From contig OY253649.1 of the NCBI GenBank assembly GCA_958009055.1, positions 434,001 to 498,000 of the forward strand: 64,000 nt of DNA, written 5' to 3'. A program made the position numbers and the translations under genes. The DNA comes from Choricystis sp. odSpoLacu1 (taxonomy: Eukaryota > Chlorophyta > Trebouxiophyceae). The notes beneath the pieces are model-generated. The model searched no databases, was not told where the DNA came from, and worked only from the letters and a program-made list of their open reading frames with translations. Positions within the stretch are counted from its first letter, which is position 1, and every line of letters begins with the position of its first letter. Shown piece by piece: positions 51,284-61,717 of this stretch.

Positions 51284-52148
51284 TCAACTCAGGCGCGTGC
51301 GCACAGCGTCCGCGTATGTGGGCTCGGTCAACGAGTGGCGTAGGGGGTGGGGCACGTCGGGCGTGGAGACGGCGGGGCCGCCCTCGGACACGACGACGCC
51401 GGGAGCGCACGGCGCGCGGCCGCGCTCGCTGGAGAGCAGGGTGGCCGGGTCGGACCAGGACGTGTGGCGGGAGTAGGCGTCCGCATAAAAGGCGGAGTCA
51501 ACGCAGGCCGCCTCCACGGAGGCGGGGGTGGGGGCCGCGATGGTCGGCGCGGCACGAAGCGTCGCGCGCAGGGAGAGAGCCTCCGGGTCCGACACAGACG
51601 AATGGGGCGCCCGGTCCCGGCCGCGCAGGGCGGCGCCCGCGACGCGCATCTGGGAGGCGCCCGAGGGGGCGACTTTGGTGAGGTGGGGAAAGTAGTTGGG
51701 GGAGGGCGTGGCGAGCGTGGCGGCGGAGCGGGTGAGGAGGTGGCTGGTGTGTGTGTGTGTGTGTGTGGTGAAGAGGTGTGGCGTGAGGTTGAGGTGAGAG
51801 GTGTGGCGGAGAGGTGCGCGGGGGCCGGAGGAGAGCGGGTTGAAGGTGGTGACTCTGCGAGCCTCGCGACGCGGCGCGGCGCCTCGACGTGCGACAAGGC
51901 CCTCGCATCCGCGCCCGCGATTGCGACCCCTGCCTCCTGCGCCTGCCCCTAGGCGCACAGCCACGCATGCACGACACCAGTGAGCGGGTGGCGCGATGGA
52001 GTGGGGGTGCCAAAACGGGCGCTGCAGCACAAACGGTGTTGCAGGGCGAAAGGCCCATCCCTCCAACACGCACACGTGTCGTGCGGGCGCTGCCGCGTCC
52101 CCCGATCGCCGTCCCTCACCTCAGCGCACGGGCGGCTTGTTCTCTCAT
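51284..52148 (-). CDS. Hypothetical protein with 29-nt first exon
   Basis: Not recognised. Exon 1 is 52120-52148 (MREQAARAL) and exon 2 is 51284-51743, joined at phase 2 over a 376-bp intron; 162 aa. Donor AG/GTGAGG and acceptor ACACACCAG are standard. The N-terminus MREQAARALSHLLTRSAATL could be mitochondrial. Mid-protein FYADAYSRHTSWSDPATLL looks conserved in style. The mostly polar, Ala-rich remainder gives no fold. Confidence 0.55.
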
Positions 52149-52276
52149 GGTGGTGGGGAGTTGGGAGGGTGGAGGGGGGGAGCGACAGACGGACGCGACA
52201 GAGAGAAGAAGCTGTGGAAGGCGGAGTGAGCGGGATTGCGTTTTTTTCGGCACACCGACGCCGTCATTTTGCTTCG

Positions 52277-52859
52277 ATGGCAGCCCCCCGCCCCCTCTCC
52301 GCCGCGGCCGTCGAAGCCGACGTCCTCACCCTCATCGACTCCCTGTCCTCCCTCGTCCGCGCCACTCGCGTCCCCGAGGATGGCGCCCGCCCGCCCCCCC
52401 CCCCGCCCGGGCGACCCGCCGCCCCCCCCTGCGCTGGCGCCTGCCGTCGCGGAACGCCTCGCAGGCGCGGCCGCCTCCCTGGCGGACGCGGCCGCCGAGC
52501 TCAAGCGGAGGGCGGTGCTGGCGGACGCGGCGGGGCACTGCGCGACGGTGCGCGCGGCGCGTGCGCGGGCAGACGGCGCGACTGAGAGCGTCAGCACTGG
52601 CCTGGTCGCCCTGGCAGATGAAGCAGCAGAGATGATGCAGGTGAGAGTGCGGGAGGGGAGAGGGATTGCGTGGGAAAGCTTGTGTCAAGCGCGCTTTAAC
52701 CACATTTTGACCACCCCCCTTCAGCGCCTGGACGCCCACCTCGCCTCCTCCGCGGTGCCCCCCCCCCCCGCCGACCCCGCCACCGAGGATAGGGACGGCC
52801 TGTCCTCCCTGTTGGCGTTGCTGGGCGGGTATTTTGGGGACGGGGAGCGAGAAGCTTAG
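52277..52859 (+). CDS. MED22: Mediator subunit 22 (MED22/Surf5)-like (one frameshift)
   Basis: Head-module subunit of Mediator if correct. Exons 52277-52640 and 52725-52859; about 165 aa. Order as in MED22: VEADVLTLIDSLSSLVRATR, a Pro-rich gap, LAGAAASLADAAAELKRRAV, LADAAGHCATVRAARARADG, then LADEAAEMMQRLDAHLAS. Exon 1 is one base too long: the frame changes in or between an 11-C run (52394-52404) and an 8-C run (52422-52429). Identification is from helix pattern and size, hence moderate. Confidence 0.55.
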
Positions 52860-53091
52860 ATGATGATGGGGGAGAGGTGGTTTGGTTTGTTTTCGGTGCT
52901 CCCACACTGCCTCCCCGCCACCTTAGCTCTGTTAGCAAAATGATTCGCCTCAGAATTGGAAAATTGTCGTTGCAGCAAAAAAACACAACAGAGGAGGGGA
53001 GGATCACCAAAGAAAAAACACTCGCTCTCACCGTTTTCACGTTTTTTTATCACTCGCGACTCTTCTCCCCCTCCAAAACCCCCACACCACC

Positions 53092-54104
53092 TCACAGCAC
53101 AAATTCCTCAAACTCGGGCTCCTTGCCATCCCGCTTGAACAGTTGCCCCCTGTCCACCAGGGACAGGGTCACGTTTTCCGCTTTGACCGAGAGCGCGGCT
53201 TTGACGACCAGCGCCGCTGCGTCCTCCCGCGACACCGCGCCACACACGCCCGCGTTGGTGGTCAGCACGGCGGTGCCGGTGGGGGGGTCGGTGGTCAGGC
53301 CGCCCGGGCGAATGATGACGTGGGCCATCCCCGTCGCGCCACGCAGTGCGGCCTCTGCTTTGTCCTTCTCCAGCAGCACCGGCTTCAACACGTCAAACAC
53401 TTGGGCGGGGGGGGCGTCCCGGGAGTCGCCGCACCCGATGGAGGTGACGAGGACGAACTTTTTGACGCCTTTTGCCGCGGCCGCTTCAATCAGGTTGACG
53501 TTGCCGACAGAGTCGGCGGTGGGGTCGCCGGGAGTGCCCCCAATCGTGGACACCACCACATCAATCTCCTCGATCTGGGCCATGGCAGCCTCCACGTCGG
53601 AGCGCACGGTGGCGTCCCCCTTGACCACGACAGCCATCATGCCCTCAATCTCGGAGCGGCGCACGTCGGAGCGCTGCAGCATCCACACCCACGCACCCGC
53701 GTCTTTCAGGCGGCGGGCCACGGACAGGGCGACGCCGCCGCCGCCAGCGACGAGGATGGAGGCGTTGTCGGGGTCGATGGGGCCGAGGGCGGAGGGGGGG
53801 GGGAGGAGGCTGGGAAAAGTGGGTGAGGATAGAGTCGTCGGTGTTGGGTGCGAGCCGAAAAAAAAAAACAGATCGCCGCCCCCGCGCCACTGCACGCCCT
53901 CTCTCCTCACGACTGCGCCCCCATTCCGCGTGAGCATGCGCGCTGGAGCGCTCGCGGGCTTCCCGGCCCAGCAGTTGGTCATGCACATAGCCCCCCGTGT
54001 CCCCCACACACAACGCACCTGCGGCCGCAGCGCAGCGGCGCGCGGCAGGGCGCAGGGCGGCCGCACACGCGGACGGAGGTGGGCATTGGCTTCACTGCGT
54101 GCAT
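53092..54104 (-). CDS. NmrA-like atypical SDR, chloroplast
   Basis: NAD(P)-binding Rossmann-fold protein of the plant atypical short-chain dehydrogenase (SDR-a5/TIC62-like) group. Exons 54019-54104 and 53092-53809 (phase 2) give 267 aa. Exon 1 is an Arg/Pro/Cys-rich transit peptide. The dinucleotide motif is SILVAGGGGVALSVARRL. Later: VVVKGDATVRSDVEAAM, DVVVSTIGG, FVLVTSIGCGDSRDA, KAEAALRGATGMAHVIIRPG and VSREDAAALVV. The classical YxxxK is absent, as usual for NmrA-type members. Confidence 0.83.
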
Positions 54105-54264
54105 TGTGCTGTGGGGTAATGTGTGAGGCTGCGTGAAAGCTGTGCGGAGGGGTGACGCCAAACACAAAAAACGAACTGCGAGAGGGTGTGCTCGCCGACG
54201 ACCCCGACATCGCTCTCGTTTCTTTTTCGTCCCTCCCGTTTGCAAAACAAGCTCCCTGCCGCCC

Positions 54265-55300
54265 ATGGGCCGCCGCCCCGATGGCGCGGCCACGCGCCTG
54301 GTCTGCGGCGTGGCGCTGGCCGCCTTTGTGCTGGGCAGGCTGACGGCGCCGGGCGCGCCCGCGGCGGGAGCGATGGTGCGATGGTGGTGTGATGGGGGTA
54401 GAGCCGCGTCGGTCCCCCCGAGCCTCCTTCTGCTCAGCCTGCTGGCTGTGTCAACAGTGCAGATCAAAAGGCGTCATGGCGCCACACCATCAAAAACGCC
54501 ACCAACCACCGCCTGTTTCCTTCCCCAAACACACGCACACACAGACCGCCCCCCGCCGTGCCGCCCTCCACCGCGCCCCCGCCCCGCCCCGCCCGCCAGC
54601 CGCTTACGGCGCGACCGGGTCCAACCGGACTCACTCGTTCACGGTGCAAGTGTTGAGTCACTTTCCGCGGGCGTACTTTTTGCCAAACTTTTTATCCGCG
54701 ACGGCCGCGGCATCCCTTGCGGACGCCGCCCTGCCTCGCATGACGGCATCCACACTCGCCCTCAAACCAGGGGAACGCCCCGAAGACGTGGCCGACGTGC
54801 GCACGTCGCACGGCACTTTTATGACCCATGACGAGGACGCCACCGGCACCCTGTGGCAACTGGAGCACCGGATTGCCGCCCTGACACACATCCCGTGGCC
54901 GCACGGTGAATCCTGGAACATCCTGTCTTATGAAAACGGCGCCCACTATGATGCGCACTACGACTCGTTTGACGAAAAAGTGTACGGCACCTCCAAAAGT
55001 CAGAGGGTGGCCACAGTGCTCGTTTACTTGACGGACGTCGAAGCGGGCGGAGAAACCTGTTTCCCACTGGAGGATGAAGGCGGTGTGGCGCGTAAATCCG
55101 TCCCCGGCTTTGCGTACAAAGACTGTGCTGGCCTGGTGGTCGGCCCCCCGCGCGCCGGCGACGCGCTCCTTTTCTACAGCGCCCACCCGAACGGCTCCCT
55201 GGACGCAGCCTCCCTGCATGGCGGCTGCCCCGTGACGCGTGGGCGGAAAGTCGTGGCGACCAAGTGGTTGAGGAACAACCAGGTCGCGGAGTTTGGGTGA
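54265..55300 (+). CDS. P4H: Prolyl 4-hydroxylase
   Basis: 2-oxoglutarate/Fe(II) dioxygenase that hydroxylates Pro in wall glycoproteins, in the ER/Golgi. Exons 54265-54375 and 54545-55300 give 288 aa. Exon 1 encodes a signal-anchor (RLVCGVALAAFVLGRL). Iron ligands His175 and Asp177 (HYDAHYDSF) and His262 (SLHGGCPV); 2-oxoglutarate Lys272 (RKVVATKWLR). WNILSYENGAHYDAHYD, VATVLVYLTDVEAGGET and AGDALLFYS complete the double-stranded beta helix. Length and order equal typical plant P4H. Confidence 0.95.
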
Positions 55301-55303
55301 CAA

Positions 55304-55359
55304 TGGTTTGTGGGCGGGATAGGAGGGAAAGTGGTTTGTGGGCGGGATAGGAGGGAAAG
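55304..55359. repeat. 28-bp tandem duplication after P4H
   Basis: Two exact copies of a 28-bp unit (55304-55331, 55332-55359) start four bases after the P4H stop codon, in the 3' UTR. Confidence 0.92.
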
Positions 55360-55458
55360 TAAAAACAGAGTCGACACCACAATTCTCGATTTTTCCGGCG
55401 ACACGAGTGGCGGGGGCAGCACGCGCGCCCCCCCGCCTCTCTCTGCCTCCCTCTCCAC

Positions 55459-57730
55459 ATGGCACATACCATCTATGTGCACTACGAGCTGCAGGAGCCC
55501 GCCGTGACGCTGGCGTACAGAGGTGTGTGGGAGAAATGGAGGGGGAGCGGCGCATTCGTCAGTTTGGCCAAAAACACGCAAACCCACCCCTCTTCCCACA
55601 CAACACACAGCCACCCCTGACGCCACCCTCAACGACGCCCTGGCCGCCTTTGCAGCAGCGGCGGCTTCTGTCCCAGGCGCCGCCATCGGCGCGGGCGCCA
55701 CCGCGCGCGCACGTGTCGCACTCGCCCGCGGCGGCGCCCCTCTCGACGGGCGCAGCCGCTGTGTCGACCTCGCCCCAGGCGCCGACGTGTTTGTCGTGGC
55801 GGAAGCAGACGGCAAGCAACGCGGCGACGACGAGTCATCAGATGGAGACATCGAGGAGGTGTCGACTGCGGTCGCGCCACCGCCCACCACCGATGACGGT
55901 GCTGCCGCCGCGTCCCGCGCCGACGCGCTGGCCGCCGCCGGCGACCGCGCCACCGCGATGCGCCTGCTGGCCGCGTGCCCAGGCCACGTGGCTGCTGCAG
56001 CCGCGGTGTGGGTGCTGCTGGCGGCGGGCAGAGTGGGGACGGCTGTCGCAGCAGCAGCGGAGGCTGCGCGTGATCACCCCACCAGCTACCCCTGCCTCCT
56101 TGCTGCTGCCGACGCGGCTGCCGCCGCCGTCAAAACCATCGGCGACCCATCCACCGACCCAGACGCCCCCGCCCGCTATGGTACCGTATTGGACGCCTAC
56201 TCCGCCGCCGCAGACGCTGCCGTGGCGGGCGGGGACGCCGGCCTGGACGCGCGCGCGGCGGCCGCGCTGCTCGCCCTCCGCGCGGGCGGCCTCCTCGCCG
56301 ACTCGGTCGCCCCCCAACTCGCCCAAGTCGTACTGGATGTGGATGATGGGCATGCCACCGCGCTGGCCGTGTACGCGGGCGTGGCGGCGGCGAGGAGCCT
56401 GCCGTGCGACGCGGTGCGCGCTGCGGTGCGCGTCCTCCCCCGCGCACGCCGCGCGCCGCCCGGGTCACGCGACGCAGTCGCCTTCACCCTGGCGTCCTCC
56501 GTGCTGGCCGACTTGGCGGCGACGGAGGCAGGCCACGCCGCCATCGTGGCCGAGCTGGGGGCGCTGGGCGACGACGCGGCACGGTCCGCGGCGGTGTGGT
56601 CGCTGCTGGGTGGCGCGGTGGCACGCGCGGGGGAGCCGGCCGCCGCGGCCCGCCTGCTGGCCCGCGCCGCTGGCGAGGAGCCGGGAGATGCAGACATCGC
56701 GCGCGCCCGGGCGCAAGCGTTGGAGGCGGCGGGCGACGCGGAGGGGGCGTTGGGAGTGGTGGCCGCGTGGTGTGCACGCGCGGGCGCAGACACACAGACA
56801 CCGCTGCGCGCCGCGCTGGCTGCGGCGACGACGAATCTACCCCCCCTGGACTCGAGTACTGCATGGCTTGTGGCTGACGGGTGGCCAGATGGGGAGGCTG
56901 GCGGCGGTGGTGTGCAGGCTGGCGCTGGTGACGACGACGCGGGCGCCGCGGCGCTGACCGCGATCACGGTTCGCGTTCTCTTTGCCAACGGCGCCCTGTC
57001 CCGGGCAACCGCCCTGCTGGCCGCCCTGCCAGATGGATCCCTGACATCCCGCCCCGCCCTGCGCAACGAGGCAGCGTACGTTGAGCTGGTGAGGCGGGTG
57101 CTGCATGATGATGCTCCCGCAGCGCCACGCGCAACAGGCACCGAGCCCCCCCTCTTTGTGGTGGGCGATTCACACGCCATGGTGCCTGCGTGGCGCGTGG
57201 TGACTGTGGGAGACACTCGACGCGTCGTGGTGCCGCTGTTGGCGCCGGGAGCGACGCTGTGGTGTGCCCGCGCCAACGCGCCGCGCGCGCGCCGCGTCGC
57301 GGCCTGGCGCGCCGCCCTGGCCCGCGTGCCAGCTGACCAAGACGTCATTTTGGCGTGCGTGGGCGGGCTGGACGCCACTGAATATCTGCCCCGGTCGGTC
57401 GCGTCGCTGCGGTATGAGAGTGTGGCAGCGGCAGCAGCCGCGACGGCGGACGCAGGCGTCGCGGGTCTGGCCGCCGCGGCTGAGGCCGCGGGCACACTCA
57501 TTGCGGTGCACTCTGTCCCAGTGCCCAGCGTCAGCGAGGCTGCGGCGGGCGCGGCGGGCGTGCTCAACTCCGAACTGCGGCGTGCTGTCGAGGCACACAG
57601 CGGCGGGGGCCGCGTGCGCTGGCTGGACGTGGCCAGCTCGGGGAAGGATGGCAATGCCTTGTTGGACGGCCTGCACCGGCGGCCCGAGTATGTGCGTGAC
57701 CTGGAAGCTGCACTGGCAGGCGTGGTGTGA
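55459..57730 (+). CDS. TPR-like repeat protein with SGNH-like domain
   Basis: Exons 55459-55522 and 55611-57730 (phase 1), 727 aa. Residues 1-105 look like a small ubiquitin-like or beta-grasp domain (IYVHYELQEPAVTLAYR, CVDLAPGADVFVVAEADG), followed by an acidic linker. Residues about 125-480 are Ala-rich helical pairs with TPR-like phasing (AAGDRATAMRLLAACPGHVA, ALEAAGDAEGALGVV). From about 550: FVVGDSHAMVPAWRV, VILACVGGLDATEYL, and near the end GNALLDGLHRRPEYVRDLEA, an order like SGNH-hydrolase blocks I, III and V. Whether it is an active esterase is unknown. Confidence 0.62.
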
Positions 57731-57884
57731 AGAGGAAAGTGTTTCTTTGGCGTGTGTTCAAACTCACACGTCCGCGCCGTTTTTTTCTTGCGAAAAGCCA
57801 CCGCTCCGCCCGGCCGCAGTCACACGCAGGCGCGCAACACGCGTGTACACGCGTCAGCCCTCTTCCCCGTCGCCTGCTCTTCGC

Positions 57885-58933
57885 ATGTCGCCAGCGCGCG
57901 CGTCCGCCGCCGCCGCCGCCGCCGCGCGCCGCGCGTCCGCGGCAACCGCGTCCTGTCGCCGGCCAGCGTCGTCCATGGCGTCCGTCGACGGCGGCCCCGC
58001 CCGCCGGGCTGTGTTCCCCCAGCCGCGCGGGCCGGCGCCGCCGCGCGGCGCGCGTGACGCCGCGATGCGGGAGCTGATGGCGGCGCGCGACGACAAGCGG
58101 GCGGACAAGCTGGATGCAGCGGCTGGCATTGGTGAGGGAGAGAAGGGAGAGGGACGAGAGAGAGGGTGGCGGGACGGGGAGAGGGCAAAAACGGCACCGA
58201 CCCACCGACCCAACACACCTTCCCCACCCACCCCAGCCACCTCCTACGACTGCACCCCCCCCCTCACCATCATCCGCTACCCCGACCCCCGCCTCCGCGC
58301 CCCCAACGCGCGCGTCGGCTTTTTTGATGAAAAGCTGGCATTAATCGCGCGTGCCATGTTTGACGCCATGTACTCCTGCGACGACGAAGGCGTCGGCCTC
58401 GCCGCCCCCCAGGTCGGCGTCAACCTGCGCCTCATGGTGTTCAATCCGGAGGGGGATGCGGCCAAGCCGGAGGAGGAGGTGGTGCTCGTGAACCCGCGCG
58501 TCATCTCGTCGGGTGGGCCCCTGCGCCCGTTTGAGGAGGGGTGTTTATCGTTTCCCGGCATCTATGGGGAGGTGGTGGTGAGTTTGAGAGAGAGAGAGAG
58601 AGAGAAGGAGGTGGATGAGGTGCAAAGAAACGCACGCGCCCTCTTTTTCCTCTCACCCTTCCACCCACCCCCACACACTCTCAGCGCCCCTCCCGCGTCA
58701 AAGTCAAAGCCCAGCGCCTGGATGGCACCACCTTCACCACCACCCTGGACGGCTGGCCCGCCCGCATCTTCCAGCACGAGTACGACCACCTGCAGGGCGT
58801 GCTGTTTGTGGACAGAATGGACCCCAGCGTGCGGGAAGACTGCGCCGACAAACGGTTGACCACGCTGGAGGCTGCCTTCGAGGCCGCCAACCCGGGGATT
58901 GAGTTTGGGCGGGGGGCGGCCAGCGTCGTGTAA
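57885..58933 (+). CDS. PDF1B: Peptide deformylase, chloroplast (PDF1B type)
   Basis: Removes the formyl group from nascent plastid proteins. Exons 57885-58131, 58237-58577 and 58685-58933 give 278 aa. Transit peptide rich in Ala/Arg/Ser. Motif 1 GVGLAAPQVGVN, motif 2 EEGCLSFPGIYG with metal Cys, motif 3 IFQHEYDHLQGVLF with two metal His and catalytic Glu. LTIIRYPDPRLRAPNA is the family opening. It ends with TAA, the only TAA among the complete genes here apart from the internal one at 32578. Confidence 0.95.
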
Positions 58934-60119
58934 AAAGAGGTGTGAAGAGAGGAGAGAGACACACTTTTTTGGGCGCAAATTATCATGCCCCACCTCCACT
59001 CTCAACACTCTCCTAAACCTCTGCCACACCACCCCACACCCACCCCTGTTTGCTGTCTTGACCGCGCAAGCAGCGTGTTACAAAAACAATCGGTGAAAGG
59101 GCCCGAGCGTGGGATTGTTTTTTGTCTGTCTCTCGGCGGGCGGCGGCAAAAGGAGGGAAAAGGGGGTGCCGCGCGGCACCATACGCTGGCGACTGACCAC
59201 CCGCCACTGCTGTGTCGGGGGGGCGGTGCCGTCGCCGTGTTCGCGCGCGCGTGCAGCAGAAACATGTGCCTCTCGCCTTCAGTTTGTCGTGCGCCGTGCG
59301 CCACACATGAAAAAAATGTGGGGGTGGGTGCGTGGGTGGGGAGAATCGCGCGTTGGTGTGCAGGGGAGGGGGGGGAAAAAAGAGAGGCCCAAAACGCCAA
59401 CAAAGGGAGGGTGTGTGGGAGAACCAAGCAGATTGAACCAGCATCGACACGTGGCTCCTCCAGGCGTGCAGGCGCGAGGAGGCAGCCAGGATTCGAGGTA
59501 AGAGAAGAGGAGAGAGGGGGGGGGGGGGGGGGGGGGACCTTCAGGGGGTGGGGTGGGGTGGGGGAGTAAAAGAATCACGTGTGTGGGCCCGAAACGAGAG
59601 AGCCCAAAAGTGTGCAGCCAGGGGGACGCAAGGGAGGGGGACACAAGCAACCAGTGGTGTGTGGGTCGGGTGACAATCGAACAACCGTGGGGCCCAGGGA
59701 AGGGGCGGGTGGGGGAACAGGTGGGGAGGGGGGGGCAAGCATGACAAACCATACAGGCTGCCGCGCCCAAAATCTCAATCGGCGCCGGCGCCAAAGAAAA
59801 CCAGTCTGCCGACCACACGAAGAATGTGTGGCGGCGTTACAGTGGGGGGGGGGGGGCAGGCGGTGGAGGGGGGGTGAAAAGACGGGCCCAACAAAAAGAG
59901 ACCAGTCAAGAGTGATGTTAAAAAACCCTACGAAAACCAGACTGCAATCGAACAACGGGGGCTCTCAGCCAAAGTGTCCCTTTTTTTGCCCAGCCAACGC
60001 CACCGCGTCGCTTGTCAGCCTCGATGGCGGGGTGGTGGTGGGGGGGGGAAGGAATTCATGTTTTCATCGAGCGCGTCGTCAGGTCGACACACAACCTGCT
60101 GTTTTGTTGTCGTGTGCGT
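58934..60119. other. 1.19-kb G-rich convergent gap, no gene recognised
   Basis: Largest gene-free interval, between the 3' ends of peptide deformylase (+) and the RRM gene (-). The plus strand is strongly G-rich, with a 21-G run (59516-59536), further runs of 6-14 G (for example near 59849) and GGGGTGGGGT blocks. ORFs on both strands have no domain pattern. I looked for tRNA-like T-arms and found none convincing. Possible contents: long 3' UTRs, a non-coding RNA or a decayed gene. Confidence 0.5.
59516..59536 (+). repeat. 21-base G homopolymer
   Basis: Longest homopolymer noticed in the window, inside the gene-free gap. Its true length is uncertain on any sequencing platform. Confidence 0.85.
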
Positions 60120-61447
60120 TCACACGTCGGCAGCCGTCGGCGGGACGCTGCCGCCTTCATCGGGAGCATCGTCAGCGGGTGGCGGCGCGTCGGGCGCGGC
60201 CGGGTCGGCGGCGGCGGGCGTGGCCGCGCGCGCGTCGGTGTCGGCGGGCGCGCCGGCCGGCGTGTCGTCACCCGGCGCTGCCGCGCGCGCGCGCGCCAGC
60301 TCGTCCGACGACGACCAAAACACTTCGATGTAGCGGGCGGGGGCGCCGTCACCCGCGGACATGGTGGACCGGTCCCGGCCGGCGACCAGGGCGGCGACGG
60401 CGGGCGTGTCGAAAATGACAAAGGCTTGCCCGCTCGGCCGCCCGTCGCGCGCGGAGCGCACAACATGCACGGCCGTCGGCGGAGGCCCTGTCGCCGCCCC
60501 GGGGGCGGTGGCGCACCAGGCCCGCACATCGTCCTCGGTGGCGGAGAAGGGCAGGCCGCGCAGGCGCAGGACGGCGGGAGGAGGGGGGACGGCGGTTGAG
60601 GTGACAGTGGACGCGGACGACGGGGCAGACCCCGCCGGCTTGGGCGGCGCCAGCGCCACCCCCCTGCCAGCCGACAGCACGGCGCCTGGTGGACGGAGGG
60701 TCGGCCCCGCGACCGCGGCGGCGGCGGCAGCAGCGGCCGCTGCCGCCGCCGCGGTGGTGCGCGCCGAGACGGCAGCGGCAGCCGCCACCGCAGCCGGCGG
60801 CGGGGGCGGCGCCAGCGCCGACACAAACGCCTCGTTGGACATGATCTCGGCCGCGATGGCGCGGTAGTAGTCCAGTCTGCGGGCGGGGAATATCTCGATC
60901 CAGCGGCGGCCGACGTAGCCGCGATCTTTCGCGGCGGCCGCGGCGACAGCCCCCGGCCCACCCCCGATCACCACAAAGGCTTCCCCGCTGGGGCGGCCGG
61001 CTCGGGTGACGAGGATGACGTCGACACACTCGACGGGGGCCTGTGTGTGGGTGGGGTGGGGAGGGTGTGGTCGGCCCCTTTTTGGCCGCAAGTGCCCTCA
61101 ACCAAGTCAGCGGCGACTCGGCGGCGTCGCGTCGGGACCAATCTCCGTCCTTGCCCCCTCCTTTTCCCGCTGCGCACAGGCCGGCCCCGCTGGATCACCC
61201 GTTTTTCATTCATGACGGGCATGCTGGCGCACAAATGGGGAGGTGGAGCCCGCCCAAAGGGGCGCCAACCGCCGCCAGTGGAGGGGGGCTGAACACCGAA
61301 ACACATAGCGCCAAACAAACAATTGCGCACCAGGAAGCTCCGGACCTCCAGCTCCCCCGCCGAGAACGGCAATCCTCTCAGACGTAGCACGGGAAAGGGC
61401 TGGGGGGCGAGCCCCAGCCCGTAGGGGTAGGGGGGCGGGCCCGCCAT
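60120..61447 (-). CDS. hnRNP F/H (ESRP/GRSF)-type quasi-RRM RNA-binding protein
   Basis: Binds G-rich RNA in splicing and processing, by family. Exons 61331-61447 and 60120-61040 (phase 0) give 345 aa. qRRM1: FPVLRLRGLPFSAGELEVRS then APVECVDVILVTRAGRPSGE and RRWIEIFPA. After an Ala-rich linker, qRRM2: AVLRLRGLPFSATEDDVRAW, VHVVRSARDGRPSGQAFVIF, RYIEVFWSS. The RLRGLPF and RPSG-AFV signatures are diagnostic of this group. C-terminal acidic, Ala/Pro-rich tail. Confidence 0.9.
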
Positions 61448-61538
61448 AAAAAAAAAGCTAAAGTGTATCTACGCCCGGACACAAAGAGTTTTTTTTTGCT
61501 CACACAAAATCTTCGGTGTGCCCTTTTTCGCCCCACAA

Positions 61539-61562
61539 GAGAGAGAGAGAGAGAGAGAGAGA
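61539..61562. repeat. (GA)n microsatellite
   Basis: About 12 GA units in the 270-bp space between PII (ends 61718) and the RRM gene (starts 61447), both on the minus strand. Confidence 0.9.
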
Positions 61563-61717
61563 ACCGCCCTCCCACAGCGTGCCGGCCGCCGAGAAAACGC
61601 CGGTCCAAAAAAAGTGGTTGATGCACCCGTGTGATCAACAACAGCTCCCTCCCTAACCACAAATGAAAACGCGTGCCCGCGTAAAACACCCACCCACACA
61701 CACACACACACCACCAT

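Noticed and set aside
56197..57801. 534-codon minus-strand ORF opposite the TPR/SGNH-like gene
   Set aside because: Mirror of a GC-rich coding strand; the plus strand holds the recognisable motifs and correct splice sites.
59421..59500. tRNA-like T-arm (GGTTCAATC) on the minus strand
   Set aside because: The flanking bases do not pair into a five-base stem and no acceptor or D arm fits.
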